Source of the DNA: an uncultured Lachnospiraceae bacterium
GTDB taxonomy: Bacteria; Bacillota; Clostridia; Lachnospirales; Lachnospiraceae
Assembly: GCA_910577785.1 (NCBI GenBank)
Contig: CAJTNT010000080.1
Coordinates: forward strand, 1-9,035
Direction: 5' to 3'
Length of the DNA: 9,035 nucleotides
Shown here: positions 1-5,465 of the stretch, one piece after another
Layout of the letters: the number at the start of each line of letters is the position of its first letter
Numbering within the stretch: the stretch's first letter is position 1
The notes under the pieces: generated by a model
Told to the model about the DNA's origin: nothing
Databases searched by the model: none
The model's input: only the letters and a program-made list of their open reading frames with translations
Made by a program: the position numbers and the translations under genes

Positions 1-42
1 AAAAATAATCGCTTTCTCTGCTCCTAACGCTGTACTACTCAT
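1..42 (-). CDS. Start of an unidentified gene (5' part only)
   Basis: Only the first 14 codons lie in the window; they read MSSTALGAEKAIIF and run off the left edge. An ATG at 42-40 stands eight bases after a GGAGG ribosome binding site. An in-frame ATG at 48-46 is only two bases from that site, so the inner ATG is the better start. A promoter and a long hairpin lie upstream. Too little protein is visible to assign a family or role. Confidence 0.6.
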   Translation of the reverse strand, partial: MSSTALGAEKAIIF

Positions 43-85
43 GTTCATTTCCTCCATTTCTTATTTTGTTTTTTGACCATAACAA

Positions 86-126
86 AAGGACACTTCCCTA
101 AAATTTTCTTTTAGAAAAATGTCCTT
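86..126 (-). promoter_or_regulatory. Leader inverted repeat / possible operator
   Basis: Outer arms AAGGACA (86-92) and TGTCCTT (120-126) are perfectly complementary. Inner arms CTAAAA (98-103) and TTTTAG (109-114) are too, around a five-base loop, with a mostly unpaired internal bulge between the two stems. It lies between the candidate promoter and the ribosome binding site of the leftmost gene. No T-run follows on the minus strand, so it is not a classic terminator. An operator or a structured leader fits better. Confidence 0.45.
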
Positions 127-133
127 ATCGTAC

Positions 134-162
134 AAAATATTGAATTGGATTTATGAGTACAA
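134..162 (-). promoter_or_regulatory. Candidate promoter for the leftmost gene
   Basis: On the minus strand TTGTAC (162-157) is followed after exactly 17 bases by TATTTT (139-134). This fits a housekeeping sigma factor promoter, with both boxes imperfect. Transcription would start near 127, which places the inverted repeat at 86-126 at the very 5' end of the transcript. Confidence 0.4.
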
Positions 163-195
163 CTATTCATTAACGCTCATTATTCTTCATTATGC

Positions 196-228
196 GTTGT
201 AAAATTGTTGTAAATTTGTTGTAGTTTA
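196..228 (+). repeat. Three 11-bp direct repeats (array B)
   Basis: Three consecutive 11-base units start at 196, 207 and 218: GTTGTAAAATT, GTTGTAAATTT and GTTGTAGTTTA. The period is exactly 11, about one helical turn, so it cannot be a codon repeat. Tandem 11-bp repeats are the known arm-type (DR-2) sites of Tn916 integrase, bound by its N-terminal domain. Assigning this array to such a site is an inference. Confidence 0.65.
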
Positions 229-413
229 CAAGTCCAAGTACCGCAAACCCTTGATTTTACTGGTCTTTTCCGCCAAGCGTTTTCATTGTCGGGACTGTAA
301 GAATGTCTGCTATTGCCTCCATCCATATCCCTACAAATGCCTCTATTCCAATACTTCCACACCCTCGTCTTATCCCGTATCCATGCATAAGCCTCCACAA
401 ATCCATTAGCATT

Positions 414-443
414 TGGTACAAAAATGGTACAAGATTGGTACAA
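414..443 (-). repeat. Three 11-bp direct repeats (array A)
   Basis: TGGTACAA occurs on the plus strand at 414-421, 425-432 and 436-443, with an exact period of 11. Read on the minus strand each unit begins TTGTACCA, so it shares TTGTA with array B in the opposite orientation. The two arrays face each other across about 185 bases. This could be a pair of arm-type integrase sites. Confidence 0.65.
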
Positions 444-526
444 AATCATCTAAGGCAAAACTTGCCTCTGCATGGAAAGAACCTCCCACACTATACGCTG
501 TTGGAACCATTTCAATTTCAATATAC

Positions 527-784
527 TTATTCGTCATACACAGCCATATCCTCCAATTCGTCTTTATCATTGAAAATAGGGGTGATGGGCTTCGGCTGCA
601 TAAACCAGCCGTCATAATCCTTATCCTGTGTGTCTTTGCAGTACACAAGCTTTCCCTCCCTGCTGTCCATGTCATCATATAGCAGGATCATATATTTGTT
701 ATAAATTTCACTGAGCTGTTCCGTCTTCGCTGTCATGCCGATATACAAGTCGTCCAACGTATATTTCTTTTCTGCAGTTAGCAT
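527..784 (-). CDS. Small acidic hypothetical protein (85 aa)
   Basis: The start is the ATG at 784, because AAAGGAG lies eight bases upstream; an in-frame TTG eight codons earlier overlaps that signal and is unlikely. The protein is soluble and acidic, with no signal peptide or membrane segment. Residues 9-35 (YTLDDLYIGMTAKTEQLSEI) look like a helical start. A middle part, rich in D and K with the motif KDTQDKDYDGWF (50-61), is followed by an acidic tail. I do not recognise a named family. It lies 30 bases after the 58-aa gene and is probably the last gene of the operon that begins with the toxin-antitoxin pair. A role in that module is possible but unproven. Confidence 0.75.
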   Translation of the reverse strand: MLTAEKKYTLDDLYIGMTAKTEQLSEIYNKYMILLYDDMDSREGKLVYCKDTQDKDYDGWFMQPKPITPIFNDKDELEDMAVYDE

Positions 785-814
785 ATGAAACACTCCTTTA
801 TTGTTCAAATTCTA

Positions 815-991
815 TCATTCATCCTGTTTACCGATTTCCTCCATGAGCTGAAGCACTTTCTCTGCACCTGCTTTCGTATCTGCCACAATTTCAGCGGGTG
901 ACATTCCAAGATAACGGGCTGCATTATACTCACGGATCCTTCGTATGTCATTAATATCAAAGCGTTCACTTATCTCCGGTCCTCTATTCAT
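815..991 (-). CDS. Small hypothetical protein (58 aa)
   Basis: This short gene reads MNRGPEISERFDINDIRRIR at its N-terminus and ends EEIGKQDE before TGA at 817-815. A strong GAGGAGG ribosome binding site precedes the ATG by about six bases. The protein is charged and probably all-helical: FDINDIRRIREYNAARYLGMSP (11-32), then an amphipathic helix through AGAEKVLQLMEEI (41-53). It lies 39 bases after the PIN toxin and 30 bases before the 85-aa gene, so the four genes are probably co-transcribed. The size, charge and position would suit an accessory antitoxin-like protein, but I know no characterised homologue. Confidence 0.75.
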   Translation of the reverse strand: MNRGPEISERFDINDIRRIREYNAARYLGMSPAEIVADTKAGAEKVLQLMEEIGKQDE

Positions 992-1030
992 CTGATCCCT
1001 CCTCTTCTTCTAACTATCGGAAAACAGATA

Positions 1031-1444
1031 TTAAGCCATCTGCAAAAGGATTTCAGCCGGAGTGAGTGCCTGGATGCCAAAGCCTTCAAAATCTCTTTTA
1101 TTCCGGGTGGCAATACAGTCGCAATGTATCGACTTGGCACAGGTAGCAACAAGGCAGTCCTCGAAATCCTTTGCCTTCTTCTGGAATGCGGTAAGGACAT
1201 CATTATCCGTCACACTGCACACCTTTACAATTTCCAAAAGTTTTCCTACTGCCTTATATGCCATTTCAGTGCTATGGGTATATTTTCTTACAAGATAGTA
1301 AATGTCGGTAACGGAAGACGCCGATACAAAACCGTCTATTTTATGACCTTCGCAAAGCTCCAGGATCCTGTAAGATTCCTCTACAAAAGGCTCTCTTTCC
1401 AGCAATACATCAATAATTACGTTTGTATCACACATTATTTTCAT
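1031..1444 (-). CDS. PIN-domain toxin (VapC-like ribonuclease)
   Basis: A complete 137-residue PIN domain, the usual length for such toxins. PIN proteins are metal-dependent ribonucleases, often cleaving tRNA or rRNA. The expected acidic residues are present: D6 in MCDTN at the N-terminus, D47 in SVTDIYYLV, D93/D96 in the KDFEDCLVA segment, and D118 in the ATRNKRDF motif near the end. The active site therefore looks intact. The ATG at 1444 overlaps the antitoxin gene by 17 bases, which suggests translational coupling; an alternative ATG at 1435 is less likely. The partner is a Phd/YefM antitoxin rather than a VapB, a combination known in other type II modules. The target RNA cannot be told from sequence. 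Confidence 0.9.
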   Translation of the reverse strand: MKIMCDTNVIIDVLLEREPFVEESYRILELCEGHKIDGFVSASSVTDIYYLVRKYTHSTEMAYKAVGKLLEIVKVCSVTDNDVLTAFQKKAKDFEDCLVATCAKSIHCDCIATRNKRDFEGFGIQALTPAEILLQMA

Positions 1445-1655
1445 ACTTTAACAGCCTCTCTTCCCGTAAAGAGTTGGTATCAATATCAGACGGGGCATTC
1501 TTTAACATCCCCCGCAGGGAATCCACTGCGGAACTATGGGGATTTACAACTTTAGCAACTGTTTTTCCATTACGGGTGATAAAGACATCTTCCTTGGCAA
1601 TTATTTCAAGATACTTTCCAAAATTCGTTTTAAATTCTGTCGCTGTAACAACCAT
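1428..1655 (-). CDS. Phd/YefM-family antitoxin
   Basis: A 75-residue antitoxin. Residues 1-40 match the Phd/YefM DNA-binding fold: VTATEFKTNFGKYLE, then a hairpin around DVFITRNGKTVAKVV. The C-terminal part, about residues 45-75, is charged and lacks an obvious fold, as expected of the toxin-wrapping tail. In this family the N-terminal domain dimerises, binds operator DNA and represses its own operon, while the tail neutralises the toxin. The start at 1655 lies eight bases after AAAGGAGG. The stop is inside the toxin start region. The promoter and an 18-bp tandem repeat lie immediately upstream and are the likely site of autoregulation. Confidence 0.9.
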   Translation of the reverse strand: MVVTATEFKTNFGKYLEIIAKEDVFITRNGKTVAKVVNPHSSAVDSLRGMLKNAPSDIDTNSLREERLLKYENNV

Positions 1656-1663
1656 GGCTGAAC

Positions 1664-1699
1664 CCTCCTTTTATTTGAGTTGCTCCTATCATTTGAGTT
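1664..1699 (-). repeat. 18-bp tandem repeat carrying the antitoxin ribosome binding site
   Basis: Two adjacent copies read AACTCAAATGATAGGAGC and AACTCAAATAAAAGGAGG on the minus strand, with 15 of 18 bases identical. The copy nearer the gene supplies the working AAAGGAGG; the other carries an upstream AGGAG. The repeat may be an operator for the antitoxin, a duplicated ribosome docking site, or both. Confidence 0.6.
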
Positions 1700-1705
1700 A
1701 CCCCT

Positions 1706-1734
1706 ATTATATGCTATTTAAGGGATACAATCAA
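1706..1734 (-). promoter_or_regulatory. Promoter of the toxin-antitoxin operon
   Basis: Minus-strand TTGATT (1734-1729) and a perfect TATAAT (1711-1706) are separated by 17 bases, a near-consensus housekeeping promoter. Transcription would start near 1700, so the two 18-bp repeats occupy the start of the leader. It probably drives the antitoxin, toxin, 58-aa and 85-aa genes. Confidence 0.75.
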
Positions 1735-1744
1735 TAAAATCATG

Positions 1745-1774
1745 CGAATCAGAAAGAAATGCTATTATGATTCG
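1745..1774. repeat. Inverted repeat past the integrase gene
   Basis: CGAATCA (1745-1751) and TGATTCG (1768-1774) form a perfect 7-bp inverted repeat with a 16-base spacer. It lies between the integrase stop and the toxin-antitoxin promoter, where a Tn916-type element end is expected. It could be part of the attachment core, or a weak terminator for the integrase gene, since TTTTATT follows on the minus strand. Confidence 0.35.
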
Positions 1775-1808
1775 TCCGATATGAGAGCAGCTTATATTTT
1801 TCCAGGAA

Positions 1809-3065
1809 TCAATCTGGTTCCATACTGCTTTCCCTTTTATCCTTTTTACGTCCCATCTTCTCCTGCAGGCTGTCAAATTCCCTCTGCCTGAGTTCTTTGG
1901 TGACATCGGTATAAATATCCATGGTAGTTGAGAAATCCTTATGCCCAAGGGCGTCCTGGATGACTTTCAGGTTTACCCCGGCCTCCACCAGCCTTGTCGT
2001 AAATGTATGGCGCAGGCTGTGGCAGCTAAACCGGGGCAGGAGTAGCGGATCCTTCCCGCCCTTTGCAAGCTGCATGTCATTACAGTCCCGGATAATCCTG
2101 CGGAGCGCTTTGTTCAAGGTACCCTGGTGCTGCACATTCCCAAAACGGTTAATGAAAATGAAGTCCGTATAGCCGTCTATGGAAGCCTTGCATTTCAGCT
2201 GATTGGACTCCTGGTAGCTTTTTTCTTCCAGGAACGCCTCCCTCACTTCATCAAGCATTGGTATTACCCTTTTCCCTGCCTCTGTCTTCGGCGTATGGAT
2301 ACTGAAATAGCAGCCCTCGTCCGAATGGTTGTAATATACCAGCGTATGGCTGACTTCAATTACATTTTCCTCAAAATCAACGTCCTCCCAGCGCAGCCCT
2401 GTAATTTCCCCCACCCTCATCCCCGTGTTGACCATAACGGCAAACACCGGATACCAATGGCGGTACGGCGTATTGTCCCTTTTTAGGAAATCCAGGAACA
2501 GTTCCTGTTCCGGCTCTGTCAAAGCCCTCTTGCGTTCCTGCCCTATATTATGCGACTGTTTTAACTCTTTCATTAAATTGTCCGAAATGTTTGTGCGCAT
2601 ATAGCGGTCTTCCACTGCAACTTCCAATACCTGGTGGAGGACGGTATGTATATTGTCCACGGTCGCTATCTTCAGGTTTTTGCCGTCTACCAGGGAGTTG
2701 TAGAAAGCCTTTATATCTGATTTTTTTAATGTGGCTATCCGCAGCTTTCCGATTTCCGGGCTTACAAATGTACGGTACATATAACAGTAGTTCTGGAATG
2801 TATTGCCTTTCAGCCCTCTTTTCAGCCGTTTCCATAGCTCAAACATGTCGTCCAGGGTAACATTTTTCGCGTCCCCGCGTATCCCCTCGGACATGTCCCT
2901 GGCTATCTGTTCCTCCCTCTCCCGCAGCTCTTCCAGCGTACTTGCCGTTACGCTGTGCCTTTTCCCATTCCTTGACGTCCAGCGGTAGGTATAATAGCCG
3001 TCTGCCCGCTGGATTTCGCCCTTTTTCAACAATCTGTGTTTTTTGTCAAACCTTTTTTCCGCCAT
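1809..3065 (-). CDS. int: Tyrosine integrase, Tn916 type
   Basis: A full-length 418-residue integrase, close in size to Tn916 Int. Residues 10-60, with GYYTYRWTSRNGKRHSVTAS, fit the N-terminal arm-binding domain. Residues 70-170 fit the SAM-like core-binding domain and 180-390 the catalytic domain. The catalytic residues are all visible: R217 (NTGMRVGE), K260 (TPKTEAGKR), H349 and R352 (CHSLRHTF), H375 (LGHKD) and Y385 (MDIYTDV). It should cut and rejoin the element ends during integration and excision. The ATG at 3065 was chosen because AGGAGG stands about six bases upstream; the frame is open 47 codons further but with no start signal. It follows xis, as is usual for this family. Confidence 0.95.
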   Translation of the reverse strand: MAEKRFDKKHRLLKKGEIQRADGYYTYRWTSRNGKRHSVTASTLEELREREEQIARDMSEGIRGDAKNVTLDDMFELWKRLKRGLKGNTFQNYCYMYRTFVSPEIGKLRIATLKKSDIKAFYNSLVDGKNLKIATVDNIHTVLHQVLEVAVEDRYMRTNISDNLMKELKQSHNIGQERKRALTEPEQELFLDFLKRDNTPYRHWYPVFAVMVNTGMRVGEITGLRWEDVDFEENVIEVSHTLVYYNHSDEGCYFSIHTPKTEAGKRVIPMLDEVREAFLEEKSYQESNQLKCKASIDGYTDFIFINRFGNVQHQGTLNKALRRIIRDCNDMQLAKGGKDPLLLPRFSCHSLRHTFTTRLVEAGVNLKVIQDALGHKDFSTTMDIYTDVTKELRQREFDSLQEKMGRKKDKRESSMEPD

Positions 3066-3316
3066 GTTTTCCCTCCTCTTGATAAGGCTGCAGGGAATGC
3101 ACCCTGCAGCCCTTGGCTTAAATGGAATACGCTTTTTCCAAAAAAATCCACCAGCTTCCTGCGCTTGAACATCCTCTTCGAGCCGTTCCACAGGACGAAA
3201 TCGCACTGCTCGTCCGAGCTAAGGTCACGGAGCTTCTGCAGGCCGATTCCGGTATAATCTGAAGCCTCTTCTAGGGTCAGCATTGCTTTTTCCCATACTG
3301 GTACATTTTTCCTCAT
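3026..3316 (-). CDS. xis: Excisionase (Xis), Tn916 type, with apparent 3' frameshift
   Basis: Residues 1-57 are a clear Tn916-type Xis: LTLEEASDYTGIGLQKLRDL (13-32) is the winged-helix recognition part, followed by VLWNGSKRMFKRRKLVDF. GAGGAGG lies eight bases before the ATG at 3316. As written the frame continues to 96 aa, through an intergenic hairpin and 40 bases into int, which is odd for a family of about 65-67 aa. Removing one T from the T7 run (3140-3146) gives a normal ending, LVDFLEKAYSI, then TAA at 3120-3118, for 65 aa. So the reading frame looks shifted by one base through mutation, sequencing error or slippage. Xis bends DNA at the element ends and favours excision by Int. It starts 56 bases after the ATPase stop; any promoter of its own is weak. 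Confidence 0.88.
   Translation of the reverse strand: MRKNVPVWEKAMLTLEEASDYTGIGLQKLRDLSSDEQCDFVLWNGSKRMFKRRKLVDFFGKSVFHLSQGLQGAFPAALSRGGKTWRKKGLTKNTDC
3086..3111 (-). promoter_or_regulatory. Hairpin between xis and int
   Basis: GGCTGCAGGG (3086-3095) and CCCTGCAGCC (3102-3111) are perfect 10-bp arms around a six-base loop. It falls between the inferred original xis stop (3118) and the int ribosome binding site. No T-run follows on the minus strand, so it is unlikely to end transcription alone. It may stabilise the mRNA or limit int translation relative to xis. Confidence 0.6.
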
Positions 3317-3372
3317 AAGAATAACCTCCTCGCCTAATAAATCTATTGTCATGCAATACCTTTATATCATAT

Positions 3373-4404
3373 CTAGCCCAAGATCAACGGACGGCATATC
3401 TCCGCCCCCTCAATGCAGAAGTTTCCCACTGCAACGGATTCCCCGATTCTCAGCCCCAGCAGCGTTTTAACCCATCCATTGGGATTCTCAAAATCGATTT
3501 CTTTCGCAATCCGTTTCGCCTCACTTGGCGCAGGCCTGAAAAACAGCCTTGTTGCCGTCTGGTTAAGCAAAGCTAAGGTGTCTTTCGGAAATGCCTCCAG
3601 CGTCTGTGTTGCCAGGATTAGGTTTAGGCCGAATTTCCTTCCCTCACGCAGCATATCCCTTAATACCGCGTCATGCTTCAACGACAAATTTTGAAATTCA
3701 TCCAGGACAATCACAAGTTCCCTCCCCATTGCTGCCATGCCATTAAACTGCACATTCCGCCACAAATTAGACAAAAATATTTCTGCAAGGCAGTTCTGGG
3801 TAGCCGAATCTGCGCCTGATAAATCTATCATATTAATTTTCCCCTTCCCAATGCATTTTGAGGCTGATTTTAATGCGCCGCAATTCAGAAGCCTCCATAA
3901 CTTCTGATAAACTGCCTCAGAACAGCTATCCTCCTGCTGTAAAAGTGATATTGCCAGGGCCTCTGCCTCCGTCTGGAAACTGCCACGGTATCTGATGGCG
4001 TTTATGACCGCATTGCGCAGCGTACCTATCTGGCGTACCCCCATATTCTGTGCAGAGCTTAACGCCTTGACAGCGGAATTTACCAGATGGAAAAACGGCT
4101 CCTCTGTACCATCCGGGGCATACATAGGCTGCAGAAGCCCTAACCCCAGGCCGTCACGCAGCGCATGGATGCGGTTGGCAAATTTCAGGTATTCTTCCCT
4201 AATACATGGGAAAACCTGTTCTTCTGTATGTGTCTGGTTCATATCTAGCACCGAAACGGTTGCCCCTGCTTTTGCATTTAACAGCTCCATATAATTCAGC
4301 CGCGTTGTTTTTCCCATGCCTGAAATGCCTGTCACGCAGACGGAACGGTTTGGCGAACTTTGGCTTACCCAGCATAGTTTTCCGTCGATATTTCCAATGT
4401 ACAT
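3373..4404 (-). CDS. HerA/FtsK/VirD4-like motor ATPase
   Basis: A 343-residue ATPase. The Walker A motif is GISGMGKT (26-33) and the Walker B is VIVLDEFQ (231-238), with D235 and E236. After this comes LILATQTLEAFPKDTL (262-277), a sensor-like segment typical of HerA, VirD4 and FtsK motors, and candidate arginine fingers R286 and R290. Such proteins form hexameric rings that move DNA or protein. This one is short: it has no membrane segment, so it is not a normal conjugation coupling protein, and it lacks the extra N-terminal barrel of HerA proper. AGGAGG precedes the ATG at 4404 by about five bases. The start overlaps the 366-aa gene by 40 bases, indicating tight coupling. It could be a defence motor, an element maintenance factor, or a packaging or transfer motor. 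Confidence 0.85.
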   Translation of the reverse strand: MYIGNIDGKLCWVSQSSPNRSVCVTGISGMGKTTRLNYMELLNAKAGATVSVLDMNQTHTEEQVFPCIREEYLKFANRIHALRDGLGLGLLQPMYAPDGTEEPFFHLVNSAVKALSSAQNMGVRQIGTLRNAVINAIRYRGSFQTEAEALAISLLQQEDSCSEAVYQKLWRLLNCGALKSASKCIGKGKINMIDLSGADSATQNCLAEIFLSNLWRNVQFNGMAAMGRELVIVLDEFQNLSLKHDAVLRDMLREGRKFGLNLILATQTLEAFPKDTLALLNQTATRLFFRPAPSEAKRIAKEIDFENPNGWVKTLLGLRIGESVAVGNFCIEGAEICRPLILG

Positions 4405-5465
4405 TTTTTCCTCCTTTCCTCCAGCCCCAGCGAACCGCCGGATATGAAAAATTCCTTCTTTATTTTTAAGAAGCGTGGCCTGAAGCTGCAACCATAAGCA
4501 TTTGTCAGGAGCTTCTTTACCGTATAATTGCCTTCCTTCGCATCGTTGCAGCACAGGAAGCCGCTATCAAACAGAGCCCTCTTAACGCTTAAAATCGACA
4601 CAGAATCCCGGAATGATTCACAGGCTTTCCGCAGTATCTTTTCGGGAATATAATAAAATTCTTCATCAAACAAAACCGCCTCCTCTTCCTGAACCGCCTT
4701 CGCTAGTTCTCCTTCAATTTCATCAATCTTCCCAATCTGTATGCATCCATTCCCATCAATATAATTTTCGAGAGCCTTTTTTATGAACCCTGTGCTTTCT
4801 AAATCCTCAGCATAGCATTCAGCCAGCTCCCTGCTCTGGTTTATCGCCTGATGGAGTATGCCCCGCAGTTCCCTTGTCTGGGTTTCATCGTGCTTCTCCC
4901 GGAAGTAGCTACAAAAGATCTCTGCCGCAGTTCCCAAGCTAATATAAAGCGGTTCCCCGCAGGCCTGCTGTAAGAACTCCGCAGACCTGCACAGCCGGAT
5001 CTGCCTCTGTATCAGATCGGGATTGTTACGAATATTACTGCAGAAGCCCTGGAAAGTATGCAATATCTGGGCTTCCTGCATATCCGTCCCAAGCCTAAGC
5101 ACAATGAGGTTCTGCTCCCTCCGCAGATAATCCGGAGCCATGCCAAAGGCCATAAGCACAGGTGAAAAACCCTCTTCTTGGAGAAATTGAAAAATTCCTT
5201 TTTCCGAATCATACTTGTTATAACTATAAATGCCCATCCTGTTATTGGGGATCTTCCATTCTTTTCTTGCCACGGATTTACATTTTACTGCCCCCATGTC
5301 TTGAAAAATGCCCCAAGCCTGGCGGTAAATTTCCTTATTCTCACAGAATATGACCAGGCCACGTTCATAATCCAGCCCCTCATCCTGTAGGATTGGCCTT
5401 ACTTCTGCCATTATGCCTACCAGCAGCATAATGGCATTTTCCAAATTTGTATTTTCTATCTGCAC
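4365..5465 (-). CDS. Unidentified cassette protein (366 aa), possible C-terminal winged helix
   Basis: I do not recognise a named family. I chose the GTG at 5465 because GGAGGAGG lies ten bases upstream; a GTG at 5486 is the alternative and would add seven residues. Residues 30-125 look alpha/beta, with hydrophobic strands GLVIF (36-40), VLMAFGM (103-109) and LIVLRL (120-125), but no Walker A. Residues 145-260 look helical. Residues 262-345 resemble a winged helix: EEFYYIPEKILRKACESF, then SVKRALFDSGFL and RFLKIKKEFF. This end recalls the C-terminal part of primase-helicase-like proteins of mobile elements, which is only an impression. It overlaps both neighbours (10 and 40 bases), so the three proteins are probably made in set ratios and may act as a complex. 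Confidence 0.8.
   Translation of the reverse strand: MQIENTNLENAIMLLVGIMAEVRPILQDEGLDYERGLVIFCENKEIYRQAWGIFQDMGAVKCKSVARKEWKIPNNRMGIYSYNKYDSEKGIFQFLQEEGFSPVLMAFGMAPDYLRREQNLIVLRLGTDMQEAQILHTFQGFCSNIRNNPDLIQRQIRLCRSAEFLQQACGEPLYISLGTAAEIFCSYFREKHDETQTRELRGILHQAINQSRELAECYAEDLESTGFIKKALENYIDGNGCIQIGKIDEIEGELAKAVQEEEAVLFDEEFYYIPEKILRKACESFRDSVSILSVKRALFDSGFLCCNDAKEGNYTVKKLLTNAYGCSFRPRFLKIKKEFFISGGSLGLEERRKKCTLEISTENYAG

Larger units (their letters stand above)
61..526. other. Long stretch without a convincing gene
   Basis: Between the leftmost gene start and the 85-aa gene I find no frame with both a ribosome binding site and protein-like content. The stretch holds the leader hairpin and promoter near its left end and two arrays of 11-bp repeats (196-228 and 414-443). 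It also has a short hairpin, AGGCAA/TTGCCT at 453-467, about 60 bases past the stop of the 85-aa gene, which could be a weak terminator. A minus-strand frame crosses 180-449 but has no ribosome binding site. The stretch looks like a relic attachment region. Confidence 0.5.

Noticed and set aside
196..443. CRISPR array
   Set aside because: The units are only 11 bases, directly abutting, with no unique spacers and no cas genes nearby.
180..449. Minus-strand open frame of 89 codons across the repeat arrays
   Set aside because: It has no ribosome binding site, its content is not protein-like, and it runs through 11-bp repeats that would shift frame with each unit. Read as non-coding attachment-type sequence.
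406..678. Second minus-strand frame over the 85-aa gene, ending DDFVPILYHFCTKC
   Set aside because: It overlaps the better-supported 85-aa gene in another frame and has no start signal. Its tail recalls integrase C-termini, but no catalytic residues are present, so a relic integrase end is only a guess.
1124..1555. Plus-strand open frame of 143 codons
   Set aside because: It is antisense to the PIN toxin and antitoxin, both of which have clear family motifs.
3066..3206. 47-codon N-terminal extension of the integrase
   Set aside because: The added residues come from the xis region and the hairpin, whereas the ATG at 3065 has a strong ribosome binding site and gives the family's normal length.
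4405..4554. 50-codon N-terminal extension of the ATPase
   Set aside because: It lies inside the 366-aa gene in another frame; the ATG at 4404 has AGGAGG at normal spacing.
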